From positions 1 through 64,000 of the forward strand of contig PMOS01000031.1 in the NCBI GenBank assembly GCA_003161435.1: a stretch of DNA of 64,000 nucleotides. The letters run 5' to 3'. A program made the translations under genes and the position numbers. Source of the DNA: Vulcanimicrobiota bacterium (GTDB lineage: Bacteria > Vulcanimicrobiota > Vulcanimicrobiia > Vulcanimicrobiales > Vulcanimicrobiaceae). Position 1 is the stretch's first letter, and every line of letters starts with the position of its first letter. Positions 35,908 to 43,573 of this stretch are shown here, piece after piece. Under the pieces are notes generated by a model that was not told where the DNA came from, did no database searches, and saw only the letters and a list, made by a program, of their open reading frames with translations.

Positions 35908-37065
35908 TCAGTGAGCGAGTAACAGTGACCACACGAAATCGCGCCCGATCCAGCCGACGGGTACTTGGTATTGAGGCCCAACGGGCGCCGCGGGCAGAAG
36001 TGTGATGCCATCGGTTCCGTCGGTCTTGATCGACGAATACGAATGACAGGTGATGCACGATGCTTGATTGTGCCTCATTCCGACATTCTCACCCTCGATG
36101 ACCGAGTTTCCGAGATACGTCGGGGTACCGCTGGGCGTCGTAAACGCGACTTGAGCGCCGTCCAAGCGGTAGTTCGAGAACTCGGGAGCGAGATGAGCGA
36201 GAGCCATCAGCGCCGCGAGCTCTTGGGTCGGCTTGGTGAAGCCCGCTTGCCCGCCGCTGCTCTTCGCGGGCAGCGAACCGAACGAATCGTTGCAACTGCC
36301 GAACGTGATGCAGCGAAGCGGGTTGGTGAGCATGCTCTGCGGCTCAAACGTCGCCCAGATCCAGTTCTTATCCAGTTTAGAGATGATATGCATCCCGGCC
36401 ATGGCGTAACAAACCCCGTCGATCGATTCGACGTGGATTCCGGCGGGCGGATTTGCGCACGTGAACGGCGTCGCGAAATCGGTCGCAGGAATCCAATCGA
36501 CTTTGACCTCGACCGCGGGCGCCGGAAACTCGATGTCCACGCCTTTCCGGGCCGCGGCGGCTTGGGCGGACCGGTGCTCATAACCGTTCGTCGTAATGAG
36601 CCCCGCGGCAACGGGATCGATGTGCACTTCTTCGCAAATTGTCGCGTTAACGACGTTCGGCGGGCGGCCATTCATCGTATTGCAGCCCGTATTCGGCGCG
36701 AACAACTGAGGATGCAGATGTTTGCGCACTCGTTGCTGCGCAGCGGCGAGCGGACTCCCGTGCAAGCGTCTCCGCTTGTTCTTCGGCGAAGTGAGTTGAG
36801 TTGAGCTCGGCGGCGCATAGAGCTGCGTTTGCTCGACCCACGTTTCCCAGACGACTTGCTTCTGATTGGCCTGGCAATTCGCCGCGATGAACAGCAGCCA
36901 CGCCGTCTGCTCGGGCGAGCCCGTTGCGGTCGTCGGGAACGCACATGGGGAACTCGTCGCAGCCAGGGCGACCGCCGAATGGCCATGCTTCAGGACCGAT
37001 TGCAAGCTCGTCGTCGCTGCGATCACGACCGCGAACGCCGCGCAGGCAACGATAAATCGCTTCAC
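35908..37065 (-). CDS. Exported single-haem c-type cytochrome-like protein
   Basis: A 385-aa protein whose GTG start (37065) follows an AAGGGTGATG site. A hydrophobic N-terminal segment (RFIVACAAFAVVIAATT) should direct export. One haem c motif, CITCH, lies near the C-terminus, and several isolated cysteines lie earlier (CNTMNG, CANPP, CITFGSCNDS). I recognise no specific family; it resembles single-haem proteins of unknown role. The gene sits between fliN and fliP, flanked by copies of the fliP 5' junction, so it is probably a later insertion with no flagellar function. Confidence 0.75.
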   Translation of the reverse strand: MKRFIVACAAFAVVIAATTSLQSVLKHGHSAVALAATSSPCAFPTTATGSPEQTAWLLFIAANCQANQKQVVWETWVEQTQLYAPPSSTQLTSPKNKRRRLHGSPLAAAQQRVRKHLHPQLFAPNTGCNTMNGRPPNVVNATICEEVHIDPVAAGLITTNGYEHRSAQAAAARKGVDIEFPAPAVEVKVDWIPATDFATPFTCANPPAGIHVESIDGVCYAMAGMHIISKLDKNWIWATFEPQSMLTNPLRCITFGSCNDSFGSLPAKSSGGQAGFTKPTQELAALMALAHLAPEFSNYRLDGAQVAFTTPSGTPTYLGNSVIEGENVGMRHNQASCITCHSYSSIKTDGTDGITLLPAAPVGPQYQVPVGWIGRDFVWSLLLAH

Positions 37066-37177
37066 CCCATCACCCTTCCCGACATGCGCCGCAGCCCAGA
37101 GTCTACGGAAGCCCCACGCCGTCACTATATGTCATAGCAAGCGATCTGTCTACCGGCCGCACGAGGGGCCGAGGGGA

Positions 37178-37235
37178 ATCGTCCATGCACGTAGCTGGAC
37201 GATCGCGGGTCACTGCGGCGTGACGGCGGGGTTAG
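37178..37235. repeat. Remnant fliP 5' junction, copy B of the ~60-bp direct repeat
   Basis: On the minus strand, directly after the fliN stop, this copy carries an ATG followed by GAC GAT (Met-Asp-Asp), the same first codons as fliP, then diverges into a short frame with no FliP resemblance. It keeps the inverted repeat ATCGTCCA-TGGACGAT (37178-37203). Its CGGTAAC equivalent has decayed to CCTAACC. Confidence 0.7.
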
Positions 37236-37489
37236 GGTTTTTCGATCAGCTCGGTGATGCGGACGCCGAAGTTCTCGTCGATCGCGACGACTTCGCCGCG
37301 CGCGACGAGGCGATCGTTGACGAGCAGGTCGACCGGACCGCCGGCTACCCGGTCGAGCTCGACGATCGAGCCGGCGCCCAGCTTGAGAATGTCGCGCACC
37401 AGCATCTTGCACGTGCCAAGCTCAGCGGTGACCTTGAGCCGCACGTTCATCAGGAGGTCGAGGTTCTTGCCTTGCTCGGTCATGATCAT
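37232..37489 (-). CDS. fliN: Flagellar motor switch protein FliN
   Basis: An 85-aa SpoA-domain protein: [54 protein letters not shown] and GVRITEL match FliN throughout. It forms the lower C-ring and docks FliH during export. The ATG at 37489 overlaps the FliM-like stop (ATGA). At 85 aa it is essentially only the SpoA domain, shorter than many FliN proteins. Confidence 0.95.
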   Translation of the reverse strand: MIMTEQGKNLDLLMNVRLKVTAELGTCKMLVRDILKLGAGSIVELDRVAGGPVDLLVNDRLVARGEVVAIDENFGVRITELIEKP

Positions 37490-38295
37490 TGGGGGAACGC
37501 TCCGACGGCAAGGTCGCGGCACAGAAAAGCGGTGCGCGAGGAGACGGCGCCGGCGACGCCCATCGCCAGGCGTCTGGGCCCCAAGTTCAAGGATGCGAGA
37601 GCGCCGACCTTGGTGTTGAGCTTCACGACATCGCCCGGCCGAAGCGTGACAAAATCCGCGGCATCGATCAATCCTTCGGCGAAAACGGCGCGGACCTCAA
37701 GCCCGACCTCGTCGAGCGCCGCTGGCGACAGCGTCCCGGGCGGTCCCGCCTCCGGCAACGCGCGGACGATCCCGACCCCCAGCGTGAGCTCGATCGGCGT
37801 GCGGACGCGCAGATCGAAGTAGGCCACACAGGCCGGCGCCTCGTCGGCGAGGACCCGCACGGAGCCCTGGGCGCGTTGCGCGCAGAGCGGGCCAAGCGCG
37901 GGCGCGCAGCGGGCCGCAATGCGCTCGATCGCCTGCAGCTCGAGCGCCGAGCAGGCCGCGTCGAGCGCCGGTGGGGCAGGCGGCTCCGCTTCCCCAAACG
38001 CGCGCAGAACGAGCCGGCGCGCGTCGCGGCGCGGCACGACCAGGACGACGTCGGTCCGCAGCCCGCGGACCAGGAACAATTGCGCGTCGCGCGCGAGCCG
38101 TGTCCAGGCCTGCGCTTCGAGCGCGGCCGGCTCGCCCAAATCGACTTCGCAGCTCTCGCCCAACAGCTCGCGCAGCGTCTCGCGAATCCCGTTCGCGACG
38201 ATGCAGGCAGCGTCGACCGGGATCGAAGCGCGCGGCACGAACCGCAGGCGGCGGACGCCGCCCTGCGCCAGGCCGAACCTCGCGTCGGCGATCAC
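37486..38295 (-). CDS. FliM-like C-ring protein
   Basis: A 269-aa protein. Its C-terminal ~75 residues form a SpoA-type domain ([22 protein letters not shown]). The preceding part resembles a shortened FliM middle domain. The EIDALL-type CheY-binding peptide normally at the FliM N-terminus is not visible. The usual FliM length is 320-340 aa. By its position before fliN (4-nt overlap) and after the flgG-like gene, it should be the C-ring scaffold. Loss of the CheY peptide would mean no switching control, or a non-rotary complex (inference). Confidence 0.75.
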   Translation of the reverse strand: MIADARFGLAQGGVRRLRFVPRASIPVDAACIVANGIRETLRELLGESCEVDLGEPAALEAQAWTRLARDAQLFLVRGLRTDVVLVVPRRDARRLVLRAFGEAEPPAPPALDAACSALELQAIERIAARCAPALGPLCAQRAQGSVRVLADEAPACVAYFDLRVRTPIELTLGVGIVRALPEAGPPGTLSPAALDEVGLEVRAVFAEGLIDAADFVTLRPGDVVKLNTKVGALASLNLGPRRLAMGVAGAVSSRTAFLCRDLAVGAFPQ

Positions 38296-39017
38296 TTCAC
38301 GAGGTCCACGGTCGTCTTGGTGACGCTCGCCTGCGATCGAACCGCGGCGCCGATCGCTTCGAACGCGCGATATGCCTCGTCCAGTTTGGCGACCCCGCCG
38401 ACGATGTCGATCGTTCCCGCGTCGCGGCTGTACGTCGCCAGCGCGGAGAACGACCCATCGGCCGGTGTGCCGAGATGCGGCGCGACGCCGGCCGGGGCGG
38501 CGACGCGCGACGCGTCGAGCCGCTGCGTCTGCGAACCGGCCGGGAAGCGCGCCAGCGCGATGCGGCCCAGCGTCACCCGCTCGGCGCCGCGCGCGCCGGT
38601 GCGCGGGTCGATCGCGGCACGCGTGTAGGCCACCGTGCCGTCGCGCTCGACGTGCGCATCCGCCGCCCGGCCCAGCGCAGCGTCGACCTCCGGAACGCGC
38701 AGCGGAACCGGCACCGCGCCGCGCGCGTCGCCGCGCGGATAGCCGAGTACCTCGGCGCCGTCACCCGTCCGCAGCACGCCGTCGCGAAGCGAAAGCGCGC
38801 CGTCGCGCTCGTAGGCGCGCGTGCCGTCGGCGCCGCGCGTGACGAGCCACGCGCCCGGCGGCGGGACGACGCTGAGCGGGTCGAGCGAGGGCGTGACGCG
38901 CGGTTCGGTGCGCACGTCGTCGTTGAGCGGGACCGCGCCGGCCCGAAATGCATCGCGCAGGTCTTGCGCGCGCGCCGCGACCCGCTCGTAGGCGTCGACC
39001 GGGGGTGCGCTCAGCAT
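38292..39017 (-). CDS. FlgF/FlgG-like flagellar rod protein
   Basis: A 241-aa axial protein. The middle resembles the FlgEFG core (WLVTRGADGTRAYERDGALSLRDG, then RTGDGAEVLGYP), and the C-terminus carries VTLGRIALARFPAGSQTQRLDASR, characteristic of FlgG-like proteins, followed by a helical tail (AYRAFEAIGAAV). The N-terminal helix is present but less typical (YERVAARAQDLRDAF). It is likely a distal rod or hook-like subunit exported by the flagellar apparatus. It overlaps the FliM-like gene by 4 nt. Confidence 0.82.
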   Translation of the reverse strand: MLSAPPVDAYERVAARAQDLRDAFRAGAVPLNDDVRTEPRVTPSLDPLSVVPPPGAWLVTRGADGTRAYERDGALSLRDGVLRTGDGAEVLGYPRGDARGAVPVPLRVPEVDAALGRAADAHVERDGTVAYTRAAIDPRTGARGAERVTLGRIALARFPAGSQTQRLDASRVAAPAGVAPHLGTPADGSFSALATYSRDAGTIDIVGGVAKLDEAYRAFEAIGAAVRSQASVTKTTVDLVK

Positions 39018-39018
39018 G

Positions 39019-39549
39019 CTAGGCGACCTCCGCAGAGATGCGCCCGGCGAGCGCGAAGCGAGCTTGTGCGAGCGCGCGCTCGACGCGCTCGCGCAAGGAT
39101 GGAGCGCAGACCGCGATCACGCGCGTGCGCGCGCCGTCGCTGCGCACCAGGAGATGCACGCGCGCATCGCCGGCACGCAGCGCAAACGATGTCGCGGCGG
39201 CGCGCGGGACGCGACGGATCAACGTGCATTCGAGCTGACGCGCGAGCGCGGTTTTCGGGAGGCGCCGTTCAGGCTCAGGCACGGCAACGACGCGTCGGTG
39301 CGCCGCTTCGCGAGCCGAGGCGCGCGCAGGGTTCGCATAGTACTGCGCATGGAGCGACGTGTTCCGCGACGCAGGTCGGCTGGCCGGAGGCGAGAACCGC
39401 AATGCCGCGCCGCGCGCGACTGCGGCATGCGGGACGCGCGGTGCGCGCTCGGCAACGTGGAGCGCGCTATACCATGCCTGCGAGAGCCCGCGGCGGTCGG
39501 TTTCGGCTAAGTGCGTGGTGAGAACGTCGATGCGGTCGGTCTGCTGCAT
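39019..39549 (-). CDS. Possible FliK-like hook-length/export-switch protein
   Basis: A 176-aa Ala/Arg-rich protein, 1 nt from the flgG-like gene. The first ~90 residues are low-complexity. The last ~70 (ALRAGDARVHLLVRSDGART, then APSLRERVERALAQARFAL) resemble the compact FliK C-terminal domain that interacts with FlhB. The position next to a rod/hook gene fits FliK. The match is weak by eye; it may instead be an unrelated flagellar-locus protein. A CGGTAAC element lies 60 nt upstream. Confidence 0.5.
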   Translation of the reverse strand: MQQTDRIDVLTTHLAETDRRGLSQAWYSALHVAERAPRVPHAAVARGAALRFSPPASRPASRNTSLHAQYYANPARASAREAAHRRVVAVPEPERRLPKTALARQLECTLIRRVPRAAATSFALRAGDARVHLLVRSDGARTRVIAVCAPSLRERVERALAQARFALAGRISAEVA

Positions 39550-39608
39550 GCGGTCGGTGCCTCCGCCCCCACCCTACGCCCCCACCGCAACGCACCGATG
39601 TCGAACTT

Positions 39609-39615
39609 GTTACCG
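39609..39615 (-). promoter_or_regulatory. CGGTAAC element upstream of the fliK-like gene
   Basis: The minus strand reads GACGCCCGGTAACAAG, 60 nt before the start of the fliK-like gene. It suggests that a separate transcription unit begins here, after the gap of 177 nt that follows the protease gene. Confidence 0.35.
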
Positions 39616-39668
39616 GGCGTCGGCGACCCACACGCCGGTCTGGATCAAAACCATCGAGTCATCGCGAT

Positions 39669-39719
39669 GTCACCCTGAGCTCGTCGAAGGGCGAACGATG
39701 TCGACAAGCTCAGGGTGAC
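39669..39719. repeat. Head-to-head pair of the dispersed repeat, forming a hairpin
   Basis: GTCACCCTGAGCTCGTCGA (39669-39687) and TCGACAAGCTCAGGGTGAC (39701-39719) are complementary over 19 nt with one mismatch, separated by a 13-nt loop. It lies 7 nt beyond the stop of the protease gene and may end transcription or protect the mRNA 3' end. Confidence 0.75.
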
Positions 39720-39726
39720 GACGGTG

Positions 39727-41349
39727 CTAGGAGTGCACCACGCGGTTGCGGCCGTCGTCGAAGTTCGGGATGGGCGCGAGGTACATCGACGCGCCGCCGA
39801 GGTCGAACGTCGTGTCGAAGTTGCGCAGGACGCCCAGCCCGACGTTGCCTGCGTCGACGCGATCGGCGAACGCGCCGCTGTTGGCCAGCACGACGTCGAC
39901 CGTGCGGTGATAGAGGTGGAACTCCGCCATGCGCAGGTCGTCGAGCGAGCTGCGATAGGTCGCGTTGCTGCCGCCGATCCCGTAGTTCCACGATGCCGTC
40001 GCCGAAAACGGCACCACGCCCGGATGCGCGTCCAAGAACGGCCGGTACAGCAACATCTCCGAGCTGTTGCCGGTGTCGATGATGAACGGCGCGTCGATCC
40101 GGTCGTTGAGCTGGAAGGTCGCTTCGGCGAGCTCGCGGTCGACGTCGAGCGCGATACGCGTCCCGTTCGGCACGAACGAACCGGGCGGCCCGAAACGCAG
40201 GACGTGGTTGGTGAAGTCCATCTCGACCAGCGCCGAGGCGAAGAACGGATAGCCCAAGATGCCGTCGATCTTCATCCCGCCGGCCAAATCGCGCGACAGG
40301 TCGAGCGACGAGACGACGACGTCGTCCATGCGGGCGCCGTCGACCTCGAGGCGCGGCAGGGTCGCCGTTTCGAGTCCGCCGCTGCGCGCGGCGCCGCGCA
40401 CCTCCATCGCGCCTTGTCCCTGGATCCCGGCGGCGCGCAAGACCGCGCCGTCGACCAGGATCGATTGCGCACCCGTGTCGAGGATGAAGAACCAATCCTT
40501 GTTCGCGATCCGCACCGTCACGCCGACGTGACCGTAACGCTCCACCAGCGGCACGGTGTGCACGCGATCGGTGTCGAGCGCGCGCGCCGCCAGCGGCGCG
40601 AACGTGGTCGGATCGACCGGATCGCCGATCGCTACCGACGTCGTCTGCTGGATCGTGTCGAAGCGATGATCGCCGTCGGTGATCACGTTGCGAAACGCAA
40701 TCTTGCGGCCCTTGACGTCGCGCCAGTCTGAATAGTCGACGTACGACGGCCCGTCCCCGTCCAGATACTCCAGCCGCAACGGCAGCCCGGTCGACGGATC
40801 GATCCACAGTGTCTCGGGCTCGCCGCCTTGCGCGTTCACTTCGAGCCGCCAGGCTTTCGTTTCGCCCACGTCGCCCCAGCCGAGGAAACGCGACAGCTCG
40901 GGGTGCTTCACGAAGTCACCCGAGTCGAGCAAGTCTTCGGTCAGCACGCGCCGCCGGAGATAGCCGCGCAGCTCGCGCACGTTGCCGTTCGCGTTGCGCA
41001 CGAAGACGCGCTCGCCAAGCTGCAGCGTCGTCTCGTGACGCGGCCCGAGGACGTCGTCCTCACGCTGGTTCACGCCATCGCGCACGACGCGGTACGTTCC
41101 GGTCAAACCTTCGCCGGCGAGCGTCCCTTCGGCGAGGAACGTGGTGAGATCGTCGGCGTGCGTCGCTTTGTCGTAAGCCGCCAGAATCGTCGCGACGGAC
41201 ACCTCGGATTCGGCGCCGCGCGTCGCCGAAGCGGGCGCGACGACGCAGAGCAGCGTGACGCTAACGAGCGCCGCTGTTGTACTTGTCGAACGAAGCCAGG
41301 ACGTTTTGGACGTAGTTGCGGGTCTCCCGATACGGGGGGATGTCGCCAT
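39727..41349 (-). CDS. Exported two-domain aspartyl (retropepsin-like) protease
   Basis: A 540-aa protein. The ATG at 41349 has a GGTGGAG site just upstream and gives a signal peptide (TAALVSVTLLCVVAPASA). An outer-membrane-lipoprotein-like beta region follows (about residues 60-240). Two pepsin/retropepsin motifs come next: FILDTGAQS and FIIDTGNSS, each able to supply one catalytic Asp, so a single chain could form the active site. LGYPFF and LGVLRNF are the paired flap-side motifs. The start overlaps the lytic transglycosylase gene by 89 nt in another frame. Its location in a flagellar operon is unusual. Confidence 0.83.
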   Translation of the reverse strand: MATSPRIGRPATTSKTSWLRSTSTTAALVSVTLLCVVAPASATRGAESEVSVATILAAYDKATHADDLTTFLAEGTLAGEGLTGTYRVVRDGVNQREDDVLGPRHETTLQLGERVFVRNANGNVRELRGYLRRRVLTEDLLDSGDFVKHPELSRFLGWGDVGETKAWRLEVNAQGGEPETLWIDPSTGLPLRLEYLDGDGPSYVDYSDWRDVKGRKIAFRNVITDGDHRFDTIQQTTSVAIGDPVDPTTFAPLAARALDTDRVHTVPLVERYGHVGVTVRIANKDWFFILDTGAQSILVDGAVLRAAGIQGQGAMEVRGAARSGGLETATLPRLEVDGARMDDVVVSSLDLSRDLAGGMKIDGILGYPFFASALVEMDFTNHVLRFGPPGSFVPNGTRIALDVDRELAEATFQLNDRIDAPFIIDTGNSSEMLLYRPFLDAHPGVVPFSATASWNYGIGGSNATYRSSLDDLRMAEFHLYHRTVDVVLANSGAFADRVDAGNVGLGVLRNFDTTFDLGGASMYLAPIPNFDDGRNRVVHS

Positions 41350-41839
41350 ACTTCTCCACCGCCCCCGGACCCGCATTGTAGGCGGCAATCGCCAGCCGTT
41401 TGTCTCCCCCGAACCGATCGAGCAAGCCCTTGAGGTAACGTGTGCCGCCCGCGACGTTCTGGCCGGGATCGTACGCGTCGCGCACGCCGAGCGAGGCCGC
41501 CGTCTCGGGCATGAGCTGCATGAGGCCCTGGGCGCCGACGCCCGACGTCGCGTTCGCGTCGAAGCCCGACTCGTTCGCGATCACCGCTTTGATCAGCGCC
41601 GGGTCGACCTGCCAGGTCGAAGCATTCTGCTGGACGAGCGCGTCGATCTGCGCCGGCGGAACCGGCGCCGGTGCGGCGGCCGTACCGCCCGCCGCCGGCG
41701 GCGGCGAGCCCGCACCCAGCGCGCCGGCGAGCGCACCCGCGAAGCCGGGCGCGGCGGGCTGAAAGCTCCCCGGAGCTGGGGCGCCGGTGATCTCCGCGAT
41801 CCGAGCCTGGACCGCGGAGATGTCAGCGAAGACGTCCAT
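41261..41839 (-). CDS. SLT-family lytic transglycosylase
   Basis: A 192-aa protein. An N-terminal region rich in Ala and Pro (about 65 residues, no signal peptide) precedes a transglycosylase domain with VIANESGFDANATS (catalytic Glu), GLMQLMPETAASLGV, VAGGTRYLKGLLDRFGG and AIAAYNAGPGAVEKYG. It cuts peptidoglycan glycan strands. In a flagellar operon lacking a full FlgJ it probably opens the wall for the rod. Export through the flagellar channel rather than Sec would explain the missing signal peptide (inference). It overlaps fliI by 17 nt. Confidence 0.92.
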   Translation of the reverse strand: MDVFADISAVQARIAEITGAPAPGSFQPAAPGFAGALAGALGAGSPPPAAGGTAAAPAPVPPAQIDALVQQNASTWQVDPALIKAVIANESGFDANATSGVGAQGLMQLMPETAASLGVRDAYDPGQNVAGGTRYLKGLLDRFGGDKRLAIAAYNAGPGAVEKYGDIPPYRETRNYVQNVLASFDKYNSGAR

Positions 41840-43082
41840 CTTCGAGGATATCGGCCAGTCGCAGCAGCTCCGTGAGGGTTCGCTCCGGGCTCGACGGTTC
41901 GTCTCCCTGGCACAAGAATTGCGCGATACGGCTTTCGGCTGCGACGCAGCGGGCGAGGAACGGGTCGTCGACGACGGTCAGCCCGAGCGAACGCGACTCC
42001 GACGACTCGTCGAGCGCCGCGACCGCCGCGCGCAGCACGCGCGCGGCGGCACGATGCTCGGGGGTCGCGACCTCGGCGAGGGTCCGGCTCGCGCTGCGGG
42101 CGACGTCGATCGCGGGAAAGTGCCCGCGCCGCGCGAGCCGCTCGCTGAGAACGAGGTGGCCGTCGAGCGCCGCGCGCGCCGCCTCCGTAACGGGATCGTG
42201 CTCGTCGGGCCCGTCGGAGAGCACTGTCGCGACCAGCGTCACGCTCCCCGGTCCGACGGCACCGGCACGCTCGAGCAGTCGCGCGAGCACACCGAAGACG
42301 CTGGGCGGATAGCCGCCGCGTCCGGCGGGCTCGCCGGCGGCGAGCGCGAGCTCGCGCGCGGCGGCGCAAACCCGCGCCAGCGAATCGATCACGAGCAAAA
42401 CGTGCAAGCCTCGGGCGCGAAGCGCGTCGGCTTGCGCAAACGCGACCTCGGCGGCGCGCACGCGTTCCGACGGCGCGCGATCGCTCGTCGCGCAAACGAT
42501 CGTCGTCCGATGATCGAGTTGCACGAGCCGCCGCTCCGCCTCCCGGCCGCGTTCGCCGACGAGCCCGATGACGACCGCGTCGGCGCCGGTGCCGCGCGCG
42601 ACCGCGTCGAGCAACGTCGACTTGCCCGCGCCGGGCGGACCGAACAGCCCGATCCGAGCCCCGCGTCCGAGCGCCAGCGGCCCGTCGATCGCGCGCACCC
42701 CGGTCCAGCACACCGCGTCGCACGGACGGCGCTCGGCGACCGCGTGAACCGGTCCCGTCGCGCCCAGGCGGCGCCCGCGGGGCGGCGGCCCACCGTCGTG
42801 CGGCACACCCGCGCCATCGACGGCGCGGCCGAGCAACGCGACCCCCAGCGGCAGCGCGAGGACGGACGGATCGCTTTCGACGCGGTCGCCGCCGGCGACG
42901 CCGTCGAGCGTGCCGAACGGCGCGAGCACCGCTCGCGATCCCTGCAGCGCCGTGATGCGCGCGCCGACGACCACGTCGCGCGCGCAGATTCGCACGCCGT
43001 CGCCGACGCGCGCGAACGGCAGCTCGGCTTCGACAACCGGCCCGCGGGTCGCCGTAACCGTCCCCGTCGGCCGCCCGATCAC
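41823..43082 (-). CDS. fliI: Flagellar export ATPase FliI
   Basis: A 419-aa ATPase related to F1 beta. The start is GTG at 43082 (GTGA overlap with fliH); the upstream open frame is a shadow of fliH. Walker A GPPGAGKSTLL, GLVGERGREAERR, and VLLVIDSLARVCAAARE are intact. The C-terminus SPERTLTELLRLADILEDG fits the family's helical domain. It unfolds and releases export substrates with FliH at the gate. Confidence 0.94.
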   Translation of the reverse strand: MIGRPTGTVTATRGPVVEAELPFARVGDGVRICARDVVVGARITALQGSRAVLAPFGTLDGVAGGDRVESDPSVLALPLGVALLGRAVDGAGVPHDGGPPPRGRRLGATGPVHAVAERRPCDAVCWTGVRAIDGPLALGRGARIGLFGPPGAGKSTLLDAVARGTGADAVVIGLVGERGREAERRLVQLDHRTTIVCATSDRAPSERVRAAEVAFAQADALRARGLHVLLVIDSLARVCAAARELALAAGEPAGRGGYPPSVFGVLARLLERAGAVGPGSVTLVATVLSDGPDEHDPVTEAARAALDGHLVLSERLARRGHFPAIDVARSASRTLAEVATPEHRAAARVLRAAVAALDESSESRSLGLTVVDDPFLARCVAAESRIAQFLCQGDEPSSPERTLTELLRLADILEDGRLR

Positions 43083-43573
43083 GCAAACGCCTCGAGCACG
43101 AGCGCCAGCCGCACGCCGAGCCGCGCGTCGAGCGCACCGCCGGCGAGCTCGACGACGGCGTCGCCGGCGGCCAGATCGGCGTCGGGGACAACCGGAACGC
43201 CGCGGATCGCATCGACGTCGCACGGCGCGACGCGCACCCGCAGGACAGGCGCGTCGGCGAGGACGCGCTGCGCGAGCGCGTCGAGGTCACACGGAGCGAG
43301 CCGCAACTCGCGTGCCAGCACGCCGGCGGCGAGCTCGCGCACCAGTCGAGAGCGCGCATCGTCGAACGATTCGGCGAGCCGGGCGCGAAAGAGCCGCGCC
43401 TCGCGCAGTGCGGCGGCGAGCTCGACGTGCGAGCGCGGGTCGAGCGCGCGCTCGGGTTCGGCAACGCTCGTCGCGATCGCCGGCTCGACCGCGGGCTCGG
43501 GCGGATCCGGTGCCGCCGTCGCAGGAGGTGCGGGCGGGCGCAGCACGTCGGCCAGCGCCACGAACTCACCCAC
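43079..43573 (-). CDS. fliH: Flagellar assembly protein FliH
   Basis: A 164-aa regulator of FliI. An acidic, Pro-rich N-terminus (ALADVLRPPAPPATAAPDPP) is followed by a helical stalk (ELAAALREARLFRARLAESF) and a C-terminal domain with ELAAGVLARELRLAP. It lies between fliF and fliI, the normal place except for the missing fliG. It is shorter than the usual 200-240 aa; the long glycine-repeat stalk is absent. Confidence 0.82.
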   Translation of the reverse strand: MGEFVALADVLRPPAPPATAAPDPPEPAVEPAIATSVAEPERALDPRSHVELAAALREARLFRARLAESFDDARSRLVRELAAGVLARELRLAPCDLDALAQRVLADAPVLRVRVAPCDVDAIRGVPVVPDADLAAGDAVVELAGGALDARLGVRLALVLEAFA

